64,000 nucleotides of DNA, taken from positions 1 through 64,000 of the forward strand of contig MDVS01000013.1 in NCBI GenBank assembly GCA_001940645.1, in the 5' to 3' direction. The notes beneath the pieces are model-generated. The model did not search any database, was not told where the DNA came from, and worked only from the letters and a program-made list of their open reading frames with translations. This document shows, in pieces, positions 32,401 through 38,876 of this stretch; the stretch's first letter is position 1, and each line of letters begins with the position of its first letter. A program made the position numbers and the translations under genes. This DNA comes from Candidatus Heimdallarchaeota archaeon LC_3 (GTDB lineage: Archaea > Asgardarchaeota > Heimdallarchaeia > Hodarchaeales > LC-3).

Positions 32401-33782
32401 GTACAACTTATATATCCCCCTGTTAAGTCACTTGAGTTAGTATTATTTAATCCACTAGTCTTTGACATATTAGCATGATTACTGTCAGTATTTTGTAAAT
32501 TACTAAAATTATCAAGTGAACCACTATTCGGTGACGAATCTATATCACTTAGTTGGTCCACATAGTGATTTATTTCTCCAGATCCTGGACCATTAATTCT
32601 TAATACTACTGAATCAATTTCCCACCAATCTTGAATCGTATCGGGAAGTGATTCAATGAAACGAATAGTATATGAAGACTCAGAGATAGAAACAGTAAAA
32701 TTATTCCAAGAATCTGCGGTTAAGGAACCAGCAATTGTTGACCAGACTGAACCCGTCCAATATTCAACTCCTAAATCTGAATCACTAAATGACCCAGTTT
32801 TTAATGCTAATTCATGACTTTCGTAGAAATAGGGAACATCAGTAAATTGAACTTCTAAATCAAATTCTAGAACGTTGGTTTCTTTCTTAACAGTTACCAG
32901 GTCGACATAAGTATGTCCACCCGCTTGAATCGTATCAGTCAACCAGCGAATTTGAAAATTTGATACAAAATATTGTGGATCTGTAATTTTTTCTCTATAC
33001 AAATTCCATACATTATCTACACCTAATTGAACAAGGTCCCCATAGTTAATATCCCATAATGTTCCATCAAATAGTTCTAAATCAAAATCATCATTGTCCA
33101 AATTTGCAATTCGAAAGTAAAATTCGAGGTAGATTGCAGTAGCGTCAGATGTATCCATTGGTAATGTCGTTAAATATCCTGTATTACTACCTGTTCCATT
33201 AAATTCTGCTGAGAAACTGCCATCAAAAGCTTGATTACTTTCTTTACTCCAAAGACCTGAACTAGTCCAACCTGAAGGTAAGAAAGATCCTTCAAAAGAT
33301 TGATTATTGATTAAAGTTTGGTTAGAAATTAATAATGATTCAGTTAGGTTATCATAAACATTATCTGTTGTTTGTAGTTCAATAAAAGTATTATGAGTTC
33401 CTTGATCTGAAGTAGAATCGACATCGCTCATTTGATCTACGTAATAATCGACTGATCCGAAACCGTTATCTAAATACCTATATCGAGGTGAAAAATCAGG
33501 AAAGGAAGATTCGGATGCTGGTGACGTCTGTTTTTCAAAGTCGATATCCTGATTATTGTCACTTATGATTGATGTTTTTTGAGAGTTAATACCATTAGAT
33601 TTTGACGTTTGGTATTGGATTTTCTGAGTACTACTAGAATTTGCCATATTTTGTTCTTCATTTTTAATTTCACTTTTTTTTTGGTTTTCGTTTAAAAGAT
33701 TGTTTCCGAGAACTAAACCAATGGTTGAAAAATTTACGATAATGATAAGTAGTAATAAATACTGATGAAATTTTATTTTAAT
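23427..33782 (-). CDS. Giant Ig-repeat cell-surface protein with cytoplasmic longin-like tail
   Basis: The ATG at 33647 opens 3,406 codons, but the open frame continues 45 codons upstream and encodes a signal peptide (FHQYLLLLIIIVNFSTIGLV). The only in-frame candidate starts there are non-AUG (ATT at 33782 or ATA at 33776), so the mature gene is taken to begin near 33782 (about 3,451 residues). The ectodomain has three copies of a jelly-roll-like unit (near 307-400, 657-750, 1020-1117), a LamG/concanavalin-like domain (about 460-610) and about 17 Ig-like repeats of roughly 95 residues (about 1300-2965), each with a WYK-like core and a W..QVYDG end. One membrane helix (about 3224-3245) and a 205-residue cytoplasmic tail follow. 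N-glycosylation sequons are dense. A surface receptor or adhesin is inferred. Confidence 0.9.
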   Translation of the reverse strand: MKIKFHQYLLLLIIIVNFSTIGLVLGNNLLNENQKKSEIKNEEQNMANSSSTQKIQYQTSKSNGINSQKTSIISDNNQDIDFEKQTSPASESSFPDFSPRYRYLDNGFGSVDYYVDQMSDVDSTSDQGTHNTFIELQTTDNVYDNLTESLLISNQTLINNQSFEGSFLPSGWTSSGLWSKESNQAFDGSFSAEFNGTGSNTGYLTTLPMDTSDATAIYLEFYFRIANLDNDDFDLELFDGTLWDINYGDLVQLGVDNVWNLYREKITDPQYFVSNFQIRWLTDTIQAGGHTYVDLVTVKKETNVLEFDLEVQFTDVPYFYESHELALKTGSFSDSDLGVEYWTGSVWSTIAGSLTADSWNNFTVSISESSYTIRFIESLPDTIQDWWEIDSVVLRINGPGSGEINHYVDQLSDIDSSPNSGSLDNFSNLQNTDSNHANMSKTSGLNNTNSSDLTGGYISCTTCDIGVSSGTISFWIKFDSVSSGRPLGMDKKQDLFLQGSYLKANWGAGGPHFTSTTLFTTNAWFFIALTWDEVANNLYFYIGTESASPALDSGSPASGFWTGTVSTLSQNSVYFGRGYGSGGQPIDGHMDDIRIYSQVRSMNEILNDYNKTLAGGETGLVYYYKLDNDYTDSAGNNNASLSGSGAFSADVPTWELSVFEQEMQFTNVVHFLGSKELAIKTGSLSSTDLGVQYWTGSVWSTITDSLVANSWNNITVSIITSTYNIRFIEMIPDENAEWWEIDSVLLKITGPGSKESFVSSDLSDIDSSNDEGVLTDFTNMQAEDSNYAELKESKFADITFISFSSAQGAELNTTASINKPVGTEEDDFMIAILASTIGGDTDGSTMSSSPSGWTLQTDYTIDAGSGQHIYIYWKIAGVSESSSYSWTWSFGSGWVGQINTFRNVNTTSPINVEGTVAIEQDPQTSVEPTSPSITTTIDNAMIWLYEVNDDDDTPTTGGNPSGTTHIGAEERSNPGNGLGLSSAYFTLDIAGGTGDKTWFLDLAEENSGQQFALAPIEVSADYQMTQEIQWTEVPYFLEEVELKIRTGSFSGSENVKVDFWNSTGAGWDNFIPSLNENSWNNISVKNYLSSSIFTIRFQDATRVSDSTKDSWFIDAALIFANNPDITAPTYHDSGVNDFGTGTGTFWANVTDDSLAGPDNVFLEINSSYYQMTYNGSLWIKQLAVEFGGYYTFQVFNASDLTGNLLSLPSTPDNHTFSSDNTIPSVPDILYVGSLGYNGTFRVNVSDSWGIIDTVYVNVTTCSCNSSNIAIMQKSGSEYINDTILMEKGVIFFTITVNDTAGNSLTSSPVSGTVVNKAPEVSNLNLSPVNVTSNESLTLSYSFFDIDYDLESGSEIRWYENSSGIFIPRPVHNDLTTIPSSALDRGSQWYVTVKPKDGSLFGVIATSATITVGNTIPEVLNMQITPNNPINTSTLTALYDYTDLDGDSQNVGSTEILWYKNGILESSYNNLTLLPNTATTIGESWNFKIRVHDGSEYSNWVNSTSVTILNSIPTASNVIILNSFPLTTDNLVANWTYDDLDLDPENSNWILLWFKNNELQTGLNDTKTVLSGNTTKTDIWYFKLQVFDGTNYSTVYQPSSVQILNSAPTVLDMNITQNPTTTNQLDATWTFNDDDNDAPSAIVNLTWYKDGVYQPAFDNYSTVDSIATTKGETWHYLLQVYDGEIFSVIYNSSDYLASTMILNSIPTTSNVNITNQNPHTTDDLVANWDEQDNDGLGDIDPGFKNITWYKNGVHQPTYNNFTIVNSTDTTKGELWNFILQIYDGDTFSIPVNSTEVVIQNSLPTVAIGTDVAFNDSNPTVNDAFEIDYTYDDLDGDLENQSLLIVWWFIKNEYNAYYDNKTIIIADNTTDGDWFYYIISVFDGSDYSANITSDGIIIGSGSSNNVPMASDLSISSITASTIDDLVASYTYSDPDGHPESGSEIRWYKDGVLQPEFNDTKTILSGATNKDEKWHFTVLARDIFEFNLTLVISQNITIINTAPTAFAFTITQNADNTTNLEAGWTFFDVDGDEESVLYNITWYKNHTLQGSLTNSTTVLAGNTSKNQVWYFILQVYDGENYSLIHYNSSDYLISTTILNSAPEATNLRFDNPNPLTSDDLVANWAFSDVDNDLENPSWEIFWYKSNNPQNSLNGLRTIDSGNTTKNQIWFYRLSVFDGENYSILYQSPTIQIQNTAPTVSNLGITNNPRTSDKLVATWTFADVDGDTQSVILNITWYKDGVYQPSYDNLSFVENTATTKSEIWYYLLQVHDGTTFSNIYNSSISLVTALVLNTIPEASNYDIENQAPLTTNELSAIWSYFDVDGDSEGLIYNITWYKDNQPIITFDNLSILPSNATAKGENWHFQLQVYDGEDFSIIYTSTQVIILNTAPTLSEIPSFNKTTDITTTDSIEIFYIFYDSDNDSNDEISLIIIWYLYGTHYPSKDNETTLFPQETSKGQFWSYKIQVYDGEEYSPLVDLNSSSISIEIINSDPYIQGTLTITPEFPTAGETITLSYVWSDSDSGDDEIGTEIRWYKNGVLQSVLNNSVNIAGSLIFGGDTWNVTVKVSDGTDFGELISLEILIGNSQPTIEVTIISPSITYTTTDLHANLSFSENFFYSDADLDEITMVEITWFVNGIYYPDYYNETKINSSATTKGEIWYFKLVISDGRTNSTVHQSPSVLIQNSIPVVENITISANYPILFTNNSLVLSWDYSDVDLDAENTSQIITYWYKFGVIQPGLNGSMIVPSVLISKNDIWWVEIQVFDGNDFSALVLSGSVTIQNSIATLSNIYLNNNDTNLNVTIDISLDWIFSDIDNEAEAESNITWYLFDINLSIWTYQPIWDNQSQISANSLSKDQLWFALVNVYDSDDWSKSYSSNLIRVINSIPLVEDLEFINTEFEHFFVENEDIRIIYGFSDADKLDVDQSKIMWFINDVHQSQYDNLTTIPSSETVPGQIWYVKIISFDGDGTGSIITSSKKSIENIPEIVDFSVVPINDTEGHFIFWFDVTGNPINPIGGTRPTISLLIIINNTEELFVIANHNGTHFVYEWFYTNYSMLGSDVIVITEASSRVRYENVTSLITNYVSFTFPFLDTAPPRVDDVEITFDNDENPSEVTFTVKIIEFGSSIQTATLFYSFVSTNSEANTNRFKLSGSTQSDFKEIDLQKINETYYSVTIDFNPDESVYILYQILLSDQSGNINENAWPQGTDSENLFQYILPSVGISPEEFGIYAIIIFAVVLILSFIINKKFRSKELVGLDIESVMSNIKNLKPKEIQDSIDLYSLGAVISFFDQRHGPLPVMFEPAFLKDNYNVLLDLADISFSTGRFVENFTDEEQSSFTFSIDPLNQIKVLSYSFSLNRPEARGGAENLMLNIMLPKEVFPLISQFANQIRSLAFKIHRILDADPEGKEKDKVMSLLIEIRNLISSVALSHLDLYDTIELETKEIWNSYDGEIS
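33776..33782 (-). promoter_or_regulatory. Probable non-AUG start of the giant surface protein
   Basis: Codons ATT (33782-33780) and ATA (33776-33774) begin a run that encodes a lysine-flanked hydrophobic core typical of a signal peptide, in frame with the 3,406-codon ORF and directly after a stop codon (33785-33783). No ATG, GTG or TTG exists between that stop and the signal core, while starting at the downstream ATG (33647) would leave a large extracellular protein without an export signal. A non-AUG start, or a sequence error in the start codon, is inferred. Confidence 0.5.
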
Positions 33783-34201
33783 TTACAACACACAACCAAA
33801 TATTAGTACTGATCAGAAAAATTGGAGACAACGTACAAATTATCAATATATATATGAAATTTATATAGGTATGCCAAACAAACTTCATTATAAATTAAAA
33901 TTTATTTACTATTAGATGTACCTACTAAATATACTAGCAATAAATTTACTAAATCATAAATATTTTCTGAGAAAAAATCTTTACGTTAATTTCGTCAAAA
34001 TCGTAATATAGTTAGAAAAAAAGAAAAAAAGTAAATCTTCTACTTGTTTGTTACCAAAAGAATCAGAAGTATCGACTATGTCATTATTATTGGGTGTATT
34101 ATCAGAAATTGTATCAGTGGGATTTTCTTCAAGAAAATTGTCAGAAAACGAAATCCGTTTTAATTACTTCAAATTTAATTAATAAGAGGATTTATTTTTT
34201 A
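33783..34201. other. Gene-less interval with an ORF fragment
   Basis: No intact gene is seen in these 419 bases between the ligase and the giant gene. On the minus strand around 33990-34165 a startless frame encodes an Asp/Asn/Thr-rich stretch (NPTDTISDNTPNNNDIVD) followed by a hydrophobic end, which resembles the linker and anchor end of a surface protein. It could be a relic, but support is weak. The AT-rich block near 33840-33960 probably holds the promoter for the giant gene. Confidence 0.3.
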
Positions 34202-36133
34202 TTAGGTATTTGCTTTCATATAATATTGGTAAACATCATTCCAATCTGAAATATCGTCTACATCCATGTCTTCCCTGATGTATAAGAAACGAGCATTACG
34301 TAAAGAAAATTTGTCCTCTTGTCGAACAATCCCAAGACTATCGATTGTTATCACGATTTGAGGTATTGTCCTAAAACCCCAGCTTTCTTTTACTTGAGTA
34401 AATCGCCCTCGTGATTCTATGTCAGGTGTTAAGTCTTCTAATTTAGAATCCGGACTGATTAAACCACCAGATATTAATAATTCTGCTAATCTAGTACCTG
34501 CTCGTAGATCCAATCCCCTAATCATCCCCAAATTAACAAAAACACCACCTCTTTTTACAGCATATCGCAAACCCCATACTCTCATAGATCCCTGTTCTTG
34601 CAGAGGAATCACACCTGTTATCGTTACGTCAAGAGTCTCTTTTGGTTTTAGTTTATACCAGAATTTTGATCGTTTTCCTAGCTCATACAATCCTTTTGGA
34701 TCTTTAACAATTGCTCCTTCATGTTTAGTGTCAATATAATTGTTATAAACACTAATTAATTGGTGTTGATTCTTTATTTCGACACTTTGTACTTCTCTAA
34801 GCTCTAATCCCTGAATTGGTCCTCTTTGCTTAATAATAGTAAGTAACTGGTTCCTAATTTTCCTTCGTTTTTCGAATGGTAATTGAACTAATTCAACTCC
34901 GTTAAGAAATAATATATCGAAAACAACATAAATTGGGAGAATATTATTCATCCCATGTTTAACAGCTTCATGTAACTCATAAACGTTTAAGTATCTCGGT
35001 CCTTCAACGGTCCATTGTTGTGCAGTAATTTCTCCATCGAAAATAACAGAATAAGCGGGAATTACATTTGCTAGTTTCGTGATAATGGGAAATTTGTATG
35101 TATATTCTTTTCTCCTTCTCCCATAACAGATAACCTTATTTCCTAATTTATGAACTAATAATCGAACTCCATCATATTTTGCTTCAGAAAATACTGGAAA
35201 TTGGCCTTTTTGTTGTTTATGAGGCCATTTTTCAGCTAACATTGGTTTAAATGGTCTAAAAGGAATTATTCGTTCAAATTGTTCGAGAACTTTTCCTTCT
35301 TCGACTAACTTAGCTATATCAGAAAACGAATGCATCGAAATTAGTCTCTCAAGCATTTTATATTCAAGATTAAACGCTTTTGAAAAAGCACGTATCAAAC
35401 TCGACGTTCTGGAAACATGATCGTGAAATCTATTAATTTGAGATGCAAGAAAATAAACCTCTATTTTTCCCATTCTACTTAATAAATATGAAAAAACAGC
35501 CATCTTTATTGTAGTCTTCGTTTCTTCTGCTAATGCATCCCCTATTGCAAACAACTCTGCAGCAGTAAGATCTCCTCGCTCTTTAGATACAAAAGATGCA
35601 ACAGCAGTCGGCCACTCTCCATCAGATTCTCTTAATCTTCTTTTTTCTATTTCTTCATGTGTAGCTTCAATATTTATTCTCTGAATAGCCTGTTCAAATC
35701 TTGTACGACCTATACCCATAGAATTAAAGCTGGTTTCTGCTTCAAGTATTCCAATCTTATTTATTAAAGATAGTCCATTCTCATATTTAAGGTACCATTC
35801 TAATCGTTCATCAGTATTCTTCAAATATGGGTATTTTAGATTAAATTGTTTTCTAAAAGTAAATGCTTTGTTTTTGTAAGGTGTTAGTACATCTCGGCAT
35901 ATTGCATAAAAACTAACAGAAGAAAGATCCTTTAAGGTCAGTTTTTTATTATTTTTAAGATTGTAAATAATTAAGTAAGCAAAATGAATAGGTAATTGGT
36001 AGGTATTAGCTATATTAAAATATAGATCATAATTAATATTATTAAAATCCGTTATTTGTTTGATTTCGGCTAATAGATTGGTAAAAGATTCTTCAGATTC
36101 TAGTGAAGATCTTGCAAATTCTGTAATAATCAT
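34202..36133 (-). CDS. lig: ATP-dependent DNA ligase
   Basis: The nucleotidyltransferase motifs are clear. Motif I is AKYDGVR with adenylated Lys319, then VICYGRRRKEYTYKFP, IFDGEI (motif III), EGAIVKDP (motif IV) and FWYKLKP (motif V). The N-terminal 290 residues are the helical DNA-binding domain of archaeal and eukaryotic ligase I. The C-terminus is the OB-fold with GMIRGLDLRAG. It seals nicks in replication and repair. At 643 residues it is slightly longer than many archaeal ligases. It lies 9 bases downstream of a RecA-like ATPase gene on the same strand, so the two are almost certainly co-transcribed. Confidence 0.92.
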   Translation of the reverse strand: MIITEFARSSLESEESFTNLLAEIKQITDFNNINYDLYFNIANTYQLPIHFAYLIIYNLKNNKKLTLKDLSSVSFYAICRDVLTPYKNKAFTFRKQFNLKYPYLKNTDERLEWYLKYENGLSLINKIGILEAETSFNSMGIGRTRFEQAIQRINIEATHEEIEKRRLRESDGEWPTAVASFVSKERGDLTAAELFAIGDALAEETKTTIKMAVFSYLLSRMGKIEVYFLASQINRFHDHVSRTSSLIRAFSKAFNLEYKMLERLISMHSFSDIAKLVEEGKVLEQFERIIPFRPFKPMLAEKWPHKQQKGQFPVFSEAKYDGVRLLVHKLGNKVICYGRRRKEYTYKFPIITKLANVIPAYSVIFDGEITAQQWTVEGPRYLNVYELHEAVKHGMNNILPIYVVFDILFLNGVELVQLPFEKRRKIRNQLLTIIKQRGPIQGLELREVQSVEIKNQHQLISVYNNYIDTKHEGAIVKDPKGLYELGKRSKFWYKLKPKETLDVTITGVIPLQEQGSMRVWGLRYAVKRGGVFVNLGMIRGLDLRAGTRLAELLISGGLISPDSKLEDLTPDIESRGRFTQVKESWGFRTIPQIVITIDSLGIVRQEDKFSLRNARFLYIREDMDVDDISDWNDVYQYYMKANT

Positions 36134-36142
36134 TTGAAAATT

Positions 36143-37252
36143 CTATTCCCAAAATCCTTCAGGAAATTCATTATCACTAGGTTGAGTAGCATCAGCTCTG
36201 ATCATTCCATTTTCATCAGTACTAATTTTCACAGGAAAATCAAGGGTATGACATACTTTTGAACGAGCATTAATGATGCTAATAGTATCTCTATAAACTG
36301 AACCCCAAATTTCAGCTTGTACCTTTGAAGTCATTGATTTTTCTGTTAAATGCAGAGAAACTTCACTTGTATGGAATAAAGCTTCTCCACCTTGTGGCAA
36401 TCCTGAATCTTTTACTTGTCCAATAACCACACAGGTTATTCCCTTCTCATGATTATAGGTTTTCAATGCATTCAGATTATCTATGGTGTTTAATTTTGAA
36501 GGATCAAGCATATTTATTGAATCGATAATCGTAAACTTACATTCTAATACTTCTACAGCATTACGATAATCAGAAATGAAATCATTCCATGTTTTACCTA
36601 AATGATATTGATTTGGAATTATTACATATTTTTCATCATATTTCTTACGAAATTCATTTTCAGTTAAACCGGAAATTTCAATTGCGATTTTTAAAAATCT
36701 TGAAAATAAGTCATTTCTTCCAGATCCCTTGTCATCAAAGAATCCTTCTTCTGCAACAACATATGCAGTTTTAATATCCTGTAAAACAGCTCTGACTACC
36801 ATTTCAAGAGCAGATCTGGTTTTACCGGAATATGCAGGTCCTGTTAATGTAATGGTGCATCCTTTAGGAATTCCACCCAGAATTTCATTTTCTTCATTTA
36901 AAAAGAGTTTGGAATAAAGCGGATGAACGTCTAATCCTTCTTGAGCCACAATCCCACGTTCTAATGTCTTCGGTAAAATAATATCATGAGAAACAGCCTC
37001 AGATGTCTCTTCAACTTGTTGGAAAGGTTGACTAGAGGCCCATTGTTGAGGCATGGCTCCAGCACCCATCATTGACTGAAAAGTCTGCATCATTTGAGAC
37101 ATAAGAGCCATTTGATCCGTTCCACCTGCAGGAGTTTGAGGTGGTGTAGCTTGAGGAAATTCCTCAGTTGTTCCTGGAGGATACGAAGAATCATGGTCAG
37201 GACCTTTGTCTGATTTATCTTCAAAGAAAGAAGATTTCTTTTTCTTAGACAT
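36143..37252 (-). CDS. RecA/RadA-superfamily ATPase with disordered N-terminus
   Basis: The ATPase core has Walker A GPAYSGKT (residues 145-152 counted from the TTG at 37273), Walker B FTIIDSINML, and a sensor-like VVIGQVKDSGLPQGGEALFH. This is the layout of RadA/RadB/KaiC-type proteins, closest in length and lack of a helix-hairpin-helix N-domain to RadB-like paralogues. The first 95 residues are low complexity (Lys, then Pro/Gly, then Met/Gln-rich) and look disordered. ATG 37252 is preferred over TTG 37273 because AAGGA lies eight bases before it. Co-transcription with the ligase gene (9-base gap) suggests a role in DNA repair or replication. Confidence 0.82.
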   Translation of the reverse strand: MSKKKKSSFFEDKSDKGPDHDSSYPPGTTEEFPQATPPQTPAGGTDQMALMSQMMQTFQSMMGAGAMPQQWASSQPFQQVEETSEAVSHDIILPKTLERGIVAQEGLDVHPLYSKLFLNEENEILGGIPKGCTITLTGPAYSGKTRSALEMVVRAVLQDIKTAYVVAEEGFFDDKGSGRNDLFSRFLKIAIEISGLTENEFRKKYDEKYVIIPNQYHLGKTWNDFISDYRNAVEVLECKFTIIDSINMLDPSKLNTIDNLNALKTYNHEKGITCVVIGQVKDSGLPQGGEALFHTSEVSLHLTEKSMTSKVQAEIWGSVYRDTISIINARSKVCHTLDFPVKISTDENGMIRADATQPSDNEFPEGFWE

Positions 37253-37435
37253 AAACGATTCCTTCTTTGACAACTGATAAATTTATTTATATTAATAAAT
37301 TTCTAATTGAAGATTATTTCAAAATAAAACAATGAAATTGTATTTAACAAAACTTATTATATCAATTTACAAGCCCAAATATTGTTTGAACAATGAATTC
37401 AATTAATAAAAACTTTAAATGGCATGTGATTTTGT

Positions 37436-38197
37436 TTGTTACAAAAAAATCTCGAATCATTAGATAATGAAGTAAAAGAAGTTCTAAATATATTTATTGA
37501 AAAATATCTTGAAGATCCAAACCTTCATGGAATTCTTTTAACTGGATCTTACGCGATTGGTGATGCTAGTAAAAATTCTGACCTTGATGTTCATTTAATT
37601 TTTAAAGATTTGGAATGGCGTGAACGAGGTAATACTTGGATTAATGGATATGAAATAGAATATTTTATTAATCCAGAAAACCAAATATATGAATATTTTA
37701 GAACAGAAGATCCTCTACGTCCAAATTCAGTCCATATGTTTGCAAATGGAATTGTTTTATTCACAAAACCGGAATCATCTGTTCTAACAAATCTTATTAA
37801 AAAAGCAAAGATATTAATTGATACACCATTAAACAATATGTCAGAGACGGATGTTGAAATGGCCAAATATTACATTGATGACGTTTATAAAGATTTGAAA
37901 GATTTAATTTTAGAAAAAAACGATATTGCTTATCAAATTACTGCAGGAGAACTTCTAAAATATTGTATTGATCTTTTTTTCAAAATTAACAGAACAATAA
38001 AAGAAAAAAACAAGAGAATTCCAAAGCAATTATTGAATATAGATGAAAAATTCTATTATATTATTCAAAAAGTCATAAAATCACATTTCGATATTGTTGA
38101 AGTTAAAAAATTAGTAAATTACTCTGAAAACTCTCTTAAAGGTCGAAGAACCCTGGAGTGGAAATTAAAATCAAATCTCCGAATAATAAAGAATTAA
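37436..38197 (+). CDS. Nucleotidyltransferase-domain protein
   Basis: Residues 1-100 match the Pol-beta-like nucleotidyltransferase domain with GILLTGSYAIGDASKNSDLD, where the GS and DxD pair coordinate metal. The rest is helical (YHIDDVYKDLKDLI-like), similar to kanamycin-type and DUF4111-like nucleotidyltransferases. Family members transfer nucleotides to proteins, antibiotics or RNA; the target here is unknown. The start is TTG at 37436. It is divergent from the RecA-like gene (about 160 bases between). The following VOC gene is 19 bases downstream, so they may be co-transcribed. Confidence 0.72.
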   Translation: MLQKNLESLDNEVKEVLNIFIEKYLEDPNLHGILLTGSYAIGDASKNSDLDVHLIFKDLEWRERGNTWINGYEIEYFINPENQIYEYFRTEDPLRPNSVHMFANGIVLFTKPESSVLTNLIKKAKILIDTPLNNMSETDVEMAKYYIDDVYKDLKDLILEKNDIAYQITAGELLKYCIDLFFKINRTIKEKNKRIPKQLLNIDEKFYYIIQKVIKSHFDIVEVKKLVNYSENSLKGRRTLEWKLKSNLRIIKN

Positions 38198-38216
38198 TTA
38201 GTAAAGGTTGATTATA

Positions 38217-38564
38217 ATGGATTTAAACCATCTACATTTACATGTAAAGGATATATATGATTCAAAAGCATTTTACATAAAATTTTTTGAGTTTAAAGAA
38301 AAAGTAAATTACGACGATTTATTATTTTTGGAAAACGAAAGCAAATTTGACTTAGCTTTACAACCAGATAATGAATTACATGTATTTCCAAATTATTTTC
38401 ATTTTGGATTTATATTAGAATCACCAAATGCAGTCAAAGAGTTTTATAATAAAATGAGAAAAGAAAAAGTAGTTATAGATAAAGAGTTAATGGATTATGA
38501 AAATTTAGTCAGTTTTCGATGTTTAGATCCTGATAATCACAAAATTGAAATATATTTGGAGTAA
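38217..38564 (+). CDS. VOC (glyoxalase/dioxygenase) superfamily protein
   Basis: This is a single VOC beta-alpha-beta-beta-beta unit pair: LNHLHLHVKDIYDSKAFYIK, then FHFGFIL, and the end DPDNHKIEIYLE. Metal-binding positions are the His in HLHVKD, a His in HFGF and Glu near the end. VOC proteins include glyoxalases, dioxygenases and antibiotic-binding proteins. Function is undetermined. ATG at 38217 is preferred over the in-frame TTG at 38208. Two more VOC genes occur at 54302 and 54876. Confidence 0.8.
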   Translation: MDLNHLHLHVKDIYDSKAFYIKFFEFKEKVNYDDLLFLENESKFDLALQPDNELHVFPNYFHFGFILESPNAVKEFYNKMRKEKVVIDKELMDYENLVSFRCLDPDNHKIEIYLE

Positions 38565-38876
38565 TTGATGCGTTAGGATAAGAAAATAACCGATTTTTTA
38601 CTAAAGTAAAAGAGAGTTAAAGCAAAGATATTCATCATAAAGATTATTTAGAGAAAATGCTAAAATATTCAGAATTTGAAAAAGCTTTTTCAGGATTCTG
38701 TTTGGATAAAGCCATAAATTGTTACTTATGATCTAAAAATCACCATTATGAAAATATATAATTTAAAAATGGTAGAAAAAGTTTAAACCATCAATTAAAT
38801 TTTGTAAATTCGTAATTGTTAGAAAAATAATAGCAAAATTAACAATTCAAAACAATGATTTCATTAGGTTATTAGT
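38565..38876. other. Gene-less interval
   Basis: These 312 bases hold no convincing gene. A short plus-strand stretch near 38650-38730 (MLKYSEFEKAFSGFCLDKAI) is protein-like but has no good start or partner and is at most a relic. The AT-rich end before 38877 probably contains the promoter of the rubrerythrin-VIT1 gene. Confidence 0.35.

Noticed and set aside
33990..34165. Minus-strand fragment rich in Asp, Asn and Thr near the ligase gene
   Set aside because: There is no start codon and no similarity beyond low complexity. It is mentioned only in the interval entry as a possible surface-protein tail.
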